Assembly: GCA_963558965.1 (NCBI GenBank)
Contig: CAUWIT010000007.1
Span: 16,577 to 80,576 of the forward strand
From: Gallibacter sp963558965
Lineage (GTDB): Bacteria; Bacillota; Clostridia; Peptostreptococcales; Anaerovoracaceae
Length of the DNA stretch: 64,000 nt
Reading direction: 5' to 3'
Shown piece by piece: positions 55,664 to 63,704 of this stretch. A program made the translations under genes and the position numbers. The notes below the pieces were generated by a model, which was not told the DNA's origin, did no database searches, and saw nothing but the letters and a program-made list of their open reading frames with translations. Every line of letters starts with the position of its first letter. The stretch's first letter is position 1.

Positions 55664-56884
55664 TTACTTCGCCTCCTTGTTTGCAGCCATAACTTCAACC
55701 AAACCCTGAACTCTTGTATCATACTGAGCTTCTGAGAAGTTTCTTGGGTCAGCCTGGTCACCATCAAAGATTGCAGTAGGTACACCAGTCTGTTTCTTGA
55801 TTTCTCTTTCCATAGCATACATGATACCAGACCACTGCTTACAGCTTCTGTTGATATGGATTAAAGCACCATCACAGTGGTTTTCTTTAATAGCCTTAAC
55901 TCTCATGTCAACTGATCTTTCAAAGCTGATAGCGTTTGGAGTTCTGCAGTATGCCTGCATTAGCTCGTTAGTGTTTTCATAAATGTAACCGAAAGCATCT
56001 GCGTATACAGTACCTGTTACGTTAACACCAGCCTGTTTTAGAGTTGTAAATGTGTGTCTTAAATGTGGCCAACAAGCGATTCCTTCAAATAGGATTCTGT
56101 AGTTTTCTTCACCCTTGTTGAACTTTGTAATTCCCTGATCTACGCAATCCTGGAATTCTTTTAGTAATAATTCAAATGCTTCAGCAGATTCTTTTTTACC
56201 TCTAGCACATACAGCTACTGCCATATGGTTAAATACGTCAAATCCACTGAATGGAGATGGTTCGTATCTTGTCATGCTTGTTGCAGCAAGCCAAGCTTTA
56301 CCAGTTCTCTGAGAAATTTCCATTACTTCTTCGAACTTTTTGTCATCCCATTTCTTACCTGTAATTTCTTCTAGCTGTTTAATAGCATAGTCAAACTGAC
56401 CTCTTACGTAGTCAATTCTATCCTGTTCAGCATCATAATCATTGTTGTATGGAATATCAACAAGAATCATTGGAATATCAAGTTCTTTTGCGATATTTTC
56501 ATACCATTTGATCATGCAGTTACAGATATTGTTACAGCAAAGTACAAAATCAGGCTGAGGCATATTTAACTCTGGAGCATCTTTAACATCCATGTATGCT
56601 AAGCTGATTCTAGCATAAGCACAAATGTCATTTGAATATCCATTGTCTTCAGCATGTTCACAAAGTCTTCCGCCGCCACCTTTAGCTGCGATAGCTGCTG
56701 CCTGGTTTTCAGGATAAACAACTTTGATTCCCATAGTTTCAAAAATTTCCTGTGGGAAGTTTGATGCACACCAACCTACTTTTTCACCAGCATTTTTAGC
56801 ATCCCATGCAGATTTGTAATGTTCATCAACAATTGCATTTAATAAATCTTTTGCTCTTACTGGTTTAGCTTCTACATTGCTCAT
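55664..56884 (-). CDS. 2-hydroxyacyl-CoA dehydratase, alpha subunit (FldB/HadB type)
   Basis: 406 residues from the ATG at 56884 (GAAGGGAG upstream); the ATG at 56902 lies inside the fldI end. Blocks: KVGWCASNFPQEI, VVYPENQAAAIAAKG, DFVLCCNNICNCMIKWYEN, ILFEGIACWPHLRH, INRSCKQWSG and FDGDQADPRNFSEAQYDTR. As I recall the sequences, these are closer to C. sporogenes FldB (phenyllactyl-CoA) than to C. difficile HadB; no alignment was run. Confidence 0.92.
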   Translation of the reverse strand: MSNVEAKPVRAKDLLNAIVDEHYKSAWDAKNAGEKVGWCASNFPQEIFETMGIKVVYPENQAAAIAAKGGGGRLCEHAEDNGYSNDICAYARISLAYMDVKDAPELNMPQPDFVLCCNNICNCMIKWYENIAKELDIPMILVDIPYNNDYDAEQDRIDYVRGQFDYAIKQLEEITGKKWDDKKFEEVMEISQRTGKAWLAATSMTRYEPSPFSGFDVFNHMAVAVCARGKKESAEAFELLLKEFQDCVDQGITKFNKGEENYRILFEGIACWPHLRHTFTTLKQAGVNVTGTVYADAFGYIYENTNELMQAYCRTPNAISFERSVDMRVKAIKENHCDGALIHINRSCKQWSGIMYAMEREIKKQTGVPTAIFDGDQADPRNFSEAQYDTRVQGLVEVMAANKEAK

Positions 56885-56885
56885 A

Positions 56886-57689
56886 TTATTCTCCCTTCTC
56901 ATGTTTTAAATAATATTCATAAGCATAAATTGCTGCTCCTAAAGCTCCTGCCAATTGAGAATCCTTAGAAACTGCAATAGACGTATTAAGTTCTTCTTCA
57001 AGTGCTCTTACAACACCTGAATTTCTTGATACACCGCCAGTCATAACTACTGGTGGTACTACTCCTACTCTTCTAGCCTGTCCTGAAACACGACTAGCTA
57101 CTGAATAGTGAATTCCTTTAATGATGTTTTTAACATCAGCATTATTAGCTAGACAAGAAATTACTTCAGATTCAGCGAAAACTGTACAAGTTGAAGAAAT
57201 AGATGTTCTCTCAGTTGCCTGAGCATCATAATCACCAAAATCGTTTAAATCAACATGTAAAACGTTTGCCATAACTTCTAAAAATCTACCTGTGCCTGCA
57301 GCACACTTGTCATTCATTACGAAGTTCTGCATCTGTCCGTTTTCATCTAACTTAAGAACCTTAGCATCCTGTCCGCCTATGTCAATGATAGTTCTTACTT
57401 CGTTGTTGAAAAGGAAGGCTCCTCCTCTAGCATGACAACTTAATTCACTCATAGTTTTGTCTGCCTTGTCGTAAGAATTTCTACCGTATCCAGTAGATAT
57501 AATAGCCTTCATATCTTCAAGAGCAAGGCCCAGTTTACCTAGAGCCTGCTCAAGAACAATATCAACACCGTCTGTTCCAGCACCTTTTGCAACAATGGCA
57601 CTAGATTCTAGATTATTACCATCTGACAAAATTACACATTTAGAAGAAGTAGATCCTATATCAATCCCTAATGTATAAATTTTACTCAT
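56886..57689 (-). CDS. 2-hydroxyacyl-CoA dehydratase activator ATPase (FldI/HadI)
   Basis: 267 residues from the ATG at 57689; a TTG at 57707 would overlap fldA. ASKHA fold: YTLGIDIGSTSSKCVIL, IDIGGQDAKVL, NDKCAAGTGRFLE, MTGGVSRNSGVV. Its dimer holds one [4Fe-4S] cluster between subunits and uses ATP to push one electron into the dehydratase; Cys in DKCAAG and in SCLANN are the likely ligands. Confidence 0.94.
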   Translation of the reverse strand: MSKIYTLGIDIGSTSSKCVILSDGNNLESSAIVAKGAGTDGVDIVLEQALGKLGLALEDMKAIISTGYGRNSYDKADKTMSELSCHARGGAFLFNNEVRTIIDIGGQDAKVLKLDENGQMQNFVMNDKCAAGTGRFLEVMANVLHVDLNDFGDYDAQATERTSISSTCTVFAESEVISCLANNADVKNIIKGIHYSVASRVSGQARRVGVVPPVVMTGGVSRNSGVVRALEEELNTSIAVSKDSQLAGALGAAIYAYEYYLKHEKGE

Positions 57690-57693
57690 CTTC

Positions 57694-58941
57694 TTATTGG
57701 TCTCCAATGTAAATTACGCCGTTTTCTTTGAATGCAGCGATCTGTTCATCTGAGTATCCTAATTCTCTCATAACATCTTCAGACTGTTCACCAATTAATG
57801 GTCCTCTCTTGTATTCTGGAGTTCCCATTTCCTGGAATTTAACTGGTAGTCTAACTAGAGTTCTTTCTGCATCATTGTCATAAGTCATCTTGTAGAAGCA
57901 GTCATTTGCCCATGCCTGTTCGTCTACTAGGATTTCTTCCCATGACTGTGCAACTGAGAATGCGAAGTCAGCTTCTGTTAGAATTGGTTTCCATTCTTCA
58001 GCTGTCTTAGTTCTCATAGCATCCATGATCATGTCATACATTTCTGTTCCAAGACCATTAGCCTGAAGGTTAGTTACAGGGAAGTATTTTTCGTTACCGA
58101 TTAAATCTTCTCTTCCGATAACCTTCATCCATCTATCATAGTATGTATTGTAGTCAGGCATACATGTCTGGATGTATCTTCCATCTTTAGTTTCCCATGC
58201 AGCATTGAATGGGTTAGCTGACTCTCTAATAGCGATTGGGTATTTAACACCATAATCTTCGTACTGAGCAGCCTGTACCATCATACCCATGTTGTGGATA
58301 GCTGTTTCGAATAGTGAAGTTTCAACTTTTTCACCTTCGCCAGTTTTTTCTGCATGATATAGTGCAGCAAGAACACCAGCAGCTAGGTTCATACCTACGT
58401 TGTGGTCACCTAGACCTGGGCATACGTTCATAGGAACTGTTCCCTTCTGTCTTAGAGATTCTAGATATCCACCTCTTGCGAAGAATGAAGTGAAGTCGAA
58501 TCCTGGAAGATCTTTATCTGGACCAAATTCACCGTAACCAGTAATCATACCATATACTAGTTTAGGGAATTTTTCTTTTAATGAATCATAGTCTAGTCCG
58601 TTTTTCTGTAGAGACTGAACTCTGTTGTTTGTGATGAAGATATCAGCTTCTTCTAATAGTTTGAATAAAGCTTCTTTACCTTCTTCTGTTTTAGTGTTTA
58701 GAGAAAGACATCTCTTATTACCATTTTCTAGATCCCAAGTTGTATTTTCATGGAATAAAGACCATTTGTCTGAAGGTCTTCCTTCTGTTGGAGCAGTGTA
58801 TCTTAGTGGGTCACCCTTTGCTGATTCGATTTTGATTACATCAGCACCTAAGTCTGCTAAAAATCTGCCTGTTGTAGCTGCAGCGATAAAAGTAGCATAT
58901 TCAACTACTTTAACGCCCTCTAACGGCTTTTTGTTACTCAT
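57694..58941 (-). CDS. Class III CoA-transferase (FldA/HadA type)
   Basis: 415 residues. Blocks: GVKVVEYATFIAAATTGRF, GDPLRYTAPTEGRP, ENTTWDLENGNKR, and GFDFTSFFARGG with the catalytic Asp (about 166). It swaps CoA from the end product acyl-CoA to the (R)-2-hydroxy acid. AAGGAGGGC precedes the ATG. It is the first gene of the dehydratase operon, behind its own promoter. Confidence 0.93.
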   Translation of the reverse strand: MSNKKPLEGVKVVEYATFIAAATTGRFLADLGADVIKIESAKGDPLRYTAPTEGRPSDKWSLFHENTTWDLENGNKRCLSLNTKTEEGKEALFKLLEEADIFITNNRVQSLQKNGLDYDSLKEKFPKLVYGMITGYGEFGPDKDLPGFDFTSFFARGGYLESLRQKGTVPMNVCPGLGDHNVGMNLAAGVLAALYHAEKTGEGEKVETSLFETAIHNMGMMVQAAQYEDYGVKYPIAIRESANPFNAAWETKDGRYIQTCMPDYNTYYDRWMKVIGREDLIGNEKYFPVTNLQANGLGTEMYDMIMDAMRTKTAEEWKPILTEADFAFSVAQSWEEILVDEQAWANDCFYKMTYDNDAERTLVRLPVKFQEMGTPEYKRGPLIGEQSEDVMRELGYSDEQIAAFKENGVIYIGDQ

Positions 58942-59108
58942 TATTTTGCCCTCCTTAGTTTTAACAATACATTTAATTAACTTCGTTATTAATATAAGAA
59001 ATTATTAATTATCTATTTGTCAGCTATAAATTTATAACCAACTATTATTAAACAGATTATTTATACTATCTGTATAACAACCAAATTTTTCAGTAAGTAT
59101 TTTACAAA

Positions 59109-59161
59109 ACTTGTATACTAATACCTACTATAATTGTAACAAATTCAACGCAATAAGTAAA
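59109..59161 (-). promoter_or_regulatory. Predicted promoter and GntR-type operator for the dehydratase operon
   Basis: Minus strand: -35 TTTACT (59156-59161), 17 bases, -10 TACAAT (59133-59138), start near 59126. ACTTGTATACTAAT at 59109-59122 (plus strand) matches 12 of 14 bases of the palindrome before the ligase gene and lies at about +4 to +17. Confidence 0.65.
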
Positions 59162-59188
59162 GGTCAACAGCTAATTTCCCTTGACTTT

Positions 59189-60751
59189 TCACCTGTTGAT
59201 TGATAAATCAGCTATGATTTTATTTTTCAACACCTTTTCATTTATTTTGCCTGTACTATTACGTGGCATTTCCTCCATGAAAAAGATGTATTTTGGTATT
59301 TTATAGTCGCTTATTTTTTCTTTTAAACTAGCTACGATTTTCTGTTTAAGTTCATCGTCACCAGTACCTTCAATGCAAGCAACTATATCTTCCTGAAGAA
59401 CTATTGTAGGCACCCCAAATACTTTTACTTCTCGTCCACCCACAATTTCCTTAATTGCTTTTTCTATTTCCAAAGGAGATATGTTTTCTCCTCCTCTTAT
59501 TATCAAATTTTTAAATCTACCAGTAATTACTAGATGATCATCTTCTCCCAAATATCCTAAATCTCCTGACTTAAGCCATCCATCATCTGTAAAAGCAGCT
59601 TTTGTTTCTTCTGGATTTGCAATATAGCCAGCCATAACATTGTAACCTTTAATCTGTATTTCACCTTCAACATTATAGCCACACGGTTCTGTTGCACCTT
59701 TGCGCATTATACGTATCTGTACACCATCAATTGCTTTACCTGAAGTATTAGCTTTTGTGTCAATTGGATCATCAAGAGAACATAAAGAAACGCAAGGAGA
59801 AGTTTCAGTCTGTCCGTATGAAGGCTGCAAATTTATATTTTCAAACATAGAGCATATATCCAAGTAGTCTTGTGGGAATATTTGAGAACCCGCAATAATA
59901 CCACTTTTAAGAGAAGTAAGATCATACTCTTTTCTCTTCTCATTTCTATACATTGCCAAAAACATAGTAGGCACGCCATTCATAATTGTACACTTATATT
60001 TTTCTATAACCTGACATATATCTACAGTTCTAGTACTCTGTAACAGATACATCTGTCCACATGCGTGAAGCATTGTTAAAATGCAGCCTGTAACGCCAAA
60101 ACTGTGAAACAAAGGAACTGCAATATTCATAATGTCATTCTCATTCCAACCCATTTGCTCTTTCATAGCAAGTGAATTGTTAACAAGGTTATAGTGAGTT
60201 AACTGAACACCCTTGCTGTTGCCTGTCGTACCAGATGTAAATAAAACACTGGTAACAGCTTTAGAATCAGTGGACGGTTTAAATTCCAAGTTTCTATTTT
60301 CATTTGCAATTTGTTTCCACTGATCATATGTTTTATCCATATCAACACAACATCTTACTGATGTTGTAGGATATAGAATATTTTTCATTATCTTTTCATA
60401 AGAAACATTTTCAAAATTTTTCGAATAGAAGAAATGCTTTAAATTTGTTAAAGCAATACCTCTTTCGATTTCTGCTTGTTTAAATCTAGTATTGAACAAT
60501 ACTGCAACCGCCCCTAGTTTAACCGCGGCAAAAAAATGAAAGACCCAACTATCGCTATTAATACCTATAATGCCTACATGGTCTCCCTGTTTTATACCTC
60601 TGCTAGACATCTCTTTACATATATAATTAGCAATGCTGTCAATATCCTTCCAAGTATAAACACCTTCTTTTACGATTAAAGCAGGCTTGTCAGGCGTACA
60701 GTTAGCTCTTTCTTCAAGTAATTGTCCAATTGTTTTATCTAAAAACTTCAA
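59189..60751 (-). CDS. AMP-forming acyl-CoA synthetase (class I adenylate-forming)
   Basis: 520 residues from a TTG at 60751, chosen because GGAGG is 10 bases upstream; the ATG at 60805 would run through the operator. Landmarks: LFTSGTTGNSKGVQLTH P-loop (about 185), PSYGQTETSP, DGWLKSGDLGYL, GRFKNLIIRGGENISP, and catalytic Lys in NSTGKINEKVL (about 508). It probably activates an aryl or branched-chain acid with CoA to prime the FldA cycle (inference). Confidence 0.9.
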   Translation of the reverse strand: MKFLDKTIGQLLEERANCTPDKPALIVKEGVYTWKDIDSIANYICKEMSSRGIKQGDHVGIIGINSDSWVFHFFAAVKLGAVAVLFNTRFKQAEIERGIALTNLKHFFYSKNFENVSYEKIMKNILYPTTSVRCCVDMDKTYDQWKQIANENRNLEFKPSTDSKAVTSVLFTSGTTGNSKGVQLTHYNLVNNSLAMKEQMGWNENDIMNIAVPLFHSFGVTGCILTMLHACGQMYLLQSTRTVDICQVIEKYKCTIMNGVPTMFLAMYRNEKRKEYDLTSLKSGIIAGSQIFPQDYLDICSMFENINLQPSYGQTETSPCVSLCSLDDPIDTKANTSGKAIDGVQIRIMRKGATEPCGYNVEGEIQIKGYNVMAGYIANPEETKAAFTDDGWLKSGDLGYLGEDDHLVITGRFKNLIIRGGENISPLEIEKAIKEIVGGREVKVFGVPTIVLQEDIVACIEGTGDDELKQKIVASLKEKISDYKIPKYIFFMEEMPRNSTGKINEKVLKNKIIADLSINR

Positions 60752-60783
60752 CGTTATTATTCCTCCGAACATTTGATACATAG

Positions 60784-60797
60784 ACTTGTATACAAGT
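60784..60797. promoter_or_regulatory. GntR-type operator palindrome
   Basis: ACTTGTATACAAGT is a perfect 14-bp palindrome with the TTGTATACAA core known for FCD-type GntR regulators. It is at about +15 to +28 of the ligase promoter and 100 bases past the stop of the GntR gene. Confidence 0.75.
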
Positions 60798-60818
60798 TTT
60801 AGCATCTCCCTTACGTCT

Positions 60819-60847
60819 AGAATACTAGATTGTTAAAAAAAATGCAA
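60819..60847 (-). promoter_or_regulatory. Promoter for acyl-CoA synthetase gene
   Basis: Minus strand: -35 TTGCAT (60842-60847), 17 bases, -10 TATTCT (60819-60824). The start near 60812 precedes the palindrome, which would act as a roadblock. Confidence 0.75.
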
Positions 60848-60896
60848 GGAAAATTTAAATTTTGCTACTTTTTTATTATAATACAATTGTTATATT

Positions 60897-61562
60897 TTAT
60901 TCAAAAAAATATCTGTATTCATCATCCCACCTGTAATTGCTATAAATCGTTTTATCTATATGCTCATTCATAATTTTCATAAGAGTCTCAGCATCTTCAT
61001 TTTCCAAGCATTCAATTATTTTCCTGTGCTCTTCTAATATCATCCCAATGGTAACTCCATTTAATACTGTTAAATTTCTCCATCTGCTAATATGTAGTAA
61101 ATGGTAATGTATTAAATCAACCATGTTGTTATCTTTATAGCCATTCATAATGGCTTTATGAAACTCTACATCCAAAACAGCAAACTCTTTGATATAATCG
61201 TCCTTGTTGTTGAATTTCTTTTGTTTTTCATATATAGATTTTAGCTTTGTTAAAAGTTTCTCTTTGTTTTCTTTTTCTCTTAAAATCCTATCTAAAATCT
61301 CCTTTTCGACACCGAGTCTAAGCAATAATGCAGAGGTAATGTAATTGAAATCTATCTTTGTTACAAAAGTACCACTCTGCGGCAAAATTTCCACAAAACC
61401 TAGCTGCTGCAGTCTTAAAAAAGCACTTCTTATAACAGTTCTAGAAACGCCGTACTCCTCCCCCATTTTATTTTCACTTAGCTTCTGACCTGGCATTAAT
61501 TTCAAGTCGATAATCTTCAATAAAATACTATCAAAAATCATATCGCTAGTCTGATTTTTCAT
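60897..61562 (-). CDS. GntR family regulator, FCD subfamily
   Basis: 221 residues. The winged HTH covers about 5-70 (GQKLSENKMGEEYGVSRTVI, FVEILPQSGTFV). The FCD effector domain follows with metal-site residues in FAVLDVEFHKAIM, EEHRKIIECLE and MNEHIDKT. Family members usually bind a carboxylic acid and repress neighbours. It sits upstream of the ligase and dehydratase operons and is the natural candidate for the palindrome. Confidence 0.92.
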   Translation of the reverse strand: MKNQTSDMIFDSILLKIIDLKLMPGQKLSENKMGEEYGVSRTVIRSAFLRLQQLGFVEILPQSGTFVTKIDFNYITSALLLRLGVEKEILDRILREKENKEKLLTKLKSIYEKQKKFNNKDDYIKEFAVLDVEFHKAIMNGYKDNNMVDLIHYHLLHISRWRNLTVLNGVTIGMILEEHRKIIECLENEDAETLMKIMNEHIDKTIYSNYRWDDEYRYFFE

Positions 61563-61642
61563 AATTAACTCCCAATAATATAACTATTTTTTACGTACAC
61601 TATACATAGAAAAAATCTATGAATCATGCCTTTAATAGAATA

Positions 61643-62539
61643 TCACTTTGTTAAAAAAGAAACAATCCTATTTTTTACATTAGTTCTTATGTTTTCATAG
61701 TAGAATCCATAGTCCATACTGTGATAACACCCTACTGGAAAAAAGTCAAAAGCCTGTTTAAATTGCTCTGGATTTACTGTAGAGCATTCCAGCACTCCCT
61801 TTTTTAGATTGATTTTTGCATCTGCAATACCAGGCTTCACCAGTTCTCCATTTATCAATGACCCTAAATTTTCACTTGCAGGCGCGTAAGTTGCATCTCG
61901 TTTCCAATTTATAGGATTGATAACCAAAGGTTTGCCAGTTATTATAGGACTTTTTTCCTCTAAATTAGGTTTTTCAGTATTCCAAGAGATAATAACACCA
62001 GTGTCCTTTTCACCTTTAGCAAACTTTAAATGCGGATTCTCCTTTAAATAATCCTCAGTAACACAATACCCTATCATATACGCAGCAACCATCCTATCCA
62101 AAACATCTTTATGTTCCTTTAGATATATTGCCATAAGTTTCATCAAAAGAGTAGTACCTTGAGAATGGCCTGCTAGTATGAATGGCTTGCCATCGTTGTA
62201 ATAGTTTAAGAAGTATTCAAAACTGTCTATCGCATCACGCAATAACACCTCGTTTACTAAATCTTCCCTACCCTCAGCAATCATTTTAAAACCATACTCT
62301 GGGTCCACTTGTCTATAAAGAGGTGCATACACATTTGTGTCCTGAGCAAAAGCACTTGCCTGTATATCAAGGCACTTACCTGCTATTTTTTTCATTTTCT
62401 CATTTTGTATATCTGCAAAAGGTTTTATTTTATCTTTTGGACTAACATAAGATGAAGGATACAAAAAAAATGTATCCACACATTTTGTTGATTGTGGCAA
62501 AGAAAGCCAATTTTGTTTTTTACTATAATCTACGTTCAT
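61643..62539 (-). CDS. DUF3089 family alpha/beta hydrolase
   Basis: 298 residues from the ATG at 62539 (AAGGAG upstream); an earlier in-frame start at 62572 lacks an RBS. The nucleophile elbow is LAGHSQGTTLLMKL near residue 137. VDTFFLYPSSYVSP at the start and NVYAPLYRQVDP are typical of DUF3089. No signal peptide. It is divergent from asd, with no sure function; an esterase is likely. Confidence 0.82.
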   Translation of the reverse strand: MNVDYSKKQNWLSLPQSTKCVDTFFLYPSSYVSPKDKIKPFADIQNEKMKKIAGKCLDIQASAFAQDTNVYAPLYRQVDPEYGFKMIAEGREDLVNEVLLRDAIDSFEYFLNYYNDGKPFILAGHSQGTTLLMKLMAIYLKEHKDVLDRMVAAYMIGYCVTEDYLKENPHLKFAKGEKDTGVIISWNTEKPNLEEKSPIITGKPLVINPINWKRDATYAPASENLGSLINGELVKPGIADAKINLKKGVLECSTVNPEQFKQAFDFFPVGCYHSMDYGFYYENIRTNVKNRIVSFLTK

Positions 62540-62584
62540 ATCTTTCTCCTTAACTGCATACCATTTTACCACATTATTATATTG

Positions 62585-62613
62585 TTGTCATGACACAAAA
62601 AAAGTGTTACAAT
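62585..62613 (+). promoter_or_regulatory. asd promoter with palindrome at -35
   Basis: -35 TTGTCA (62585-62590), 17 bases, -10 TACAAT (62608-62613). TGTCATGACA (62586-62595) is a perfect 10-bp palindrome over the -35 box. No lysine riboswitch fits in the 38 bases to the ATG. Confidence 0.7.
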
Positions 62614-62651
62614 AGCTTTATTGTTATAAAGTATTTGATAGGAGGATAATT

Positions 62652-63653
62652 ATGAGTAGAAAACCAAATATCGCACTAGTAGGAGTAACTGGTGTCGTAG
62701 GTACAACATTTTTAAAAGTATTAGAAGACAGAGATTTTCAGTTTGAAAATTTATATATGCTAGCATCAGCTAAATCAGCTGGTAAAACTATTAACTTTAA
62801 AGGCAAAGACTATATAGTAGAAGAACTTACAGAAAACAGTTTCGACAGAGATATCGATATTGCACTATTCTCTGCTGGCGGTTCAGTAAGTGAAAAATTT
62901 GCTCCAATTGCAGCTTCAAAAGGTGTTACTGTTGTAGATAACAGCTCACAGTGGCGTATGGATCCTGAAGTTCCTTTAGTTGTTCCAGAAGTTAACCCTG
63001 AAGATGTAAAATGGAACAAAGGAATTATTGCAAATCCAAACTGTTCAACAATCCAGGCTCTAGTAGTTCTAAAACCACTACATGACAAATACAAAATCAA
63101 GAGAGTTATCTATTCTACATACCAGGCTGTATCAGGCTCAGGTGTAAAAGGTATTACAGACTTAAAAAACGGCTTAGCTGGCAATGACACAACAAACGCA
63201 TACGCTTACCCAATCGCTGGTAACTGTATACCTCAAATCGATGTATTTACAGAAAATGGATACACAAAAGAAGAAATGAAGATGATTAACGAAACTCACA
63301 AAATATTAGGTGACGACAATATCAAAGTAACAGCTACAACTGTTAGAGTTCCTGTTTTTGATAGCCACAGTGAATCAATCAATATCGAATTTGAAAATCC
63401 ATTTGATTTAGATGAATTACGACAGGTTCTAGCAGATGCTCCTGGCATTGTAGTTCAAGACGATCCAGCAAATGCTATCTATCCTCTAGCTAGATCTGCT
63501 GCAGGTACTGATGAAGTTTATGTTGGACGTATCAGAAGAGACTTCTCAGTTGATAACGGTGTTAACCTTTGGGTAGTTGCAGACAATATTAGAAAAGGTG
63601 CAGCAACAAATACTGTTCAAATTGCTGAAGAATTAGTAAAAGATCTTAAGTAA
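62652..63653 (+). CDS. asd: Aspartate-semialdehyde dehydrogenase
   Basis: 333 residues. NADPH motif GVTGVVGTTFLKVLEDR at residues 8-24; catalytic Cys in NPNCSTIQAL (about 128); TYQAVSGSG and the His region VRVPVFDSHSESI. It makes aspartate semialdehyde for lysine/DAP, threonine and methionine. AGGAGG precedes the ATG. It stands alone with its own terminator; codon use is of the highly expressed type. Confidence 0.97.
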   Translation: MSRKPNIALVGVTGVVGTTFLKVLEDRDFQFENLYMLASAKSAGKTINFKGKDYIVEELTENSFDRDIDIALFSAGGSVSEKFAPIAASKGVTVVDNSSQWRMDPEVPLVVPEVNPEDVKWNKGIIANPNCSTIQALVVLKPLHDKYKIKRVIYSTYQAVSGSGVKGITDLKNGLAGNDTTNAYAYPIAGNCIPQIDVFTENGYTKEEMKMINETHKILGDDNIKVTATTVRVPVFDSHSESINIEFENPFDLDELRQVLADAPGIVVQDDPANAIYPLARSAAGTDEVYVGRIRRDFSVDNGVNLWVVADNIRKGAATNTVQIAEELVKDLK

Positions 63654-63675
63654 ACAATACACAAATATATATAAC

Positions 63676-63704
63676 AAAAAAGCGACTAACGGAGTCGCTT
63701 TTTT
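63676..63704. terminator. Terminator after asd
   Basis: AAAAAAGCGACT pairs with AGTCGCTTTTTT around AACGG. It lies 23 bases after the asd stop. Confidence 0.9.

Noticed and set aside
62614..62651. Lysine riboswitch before asd
   Set aside because: The leader from the predicted start point to the ATG is about 30 bases, too short.
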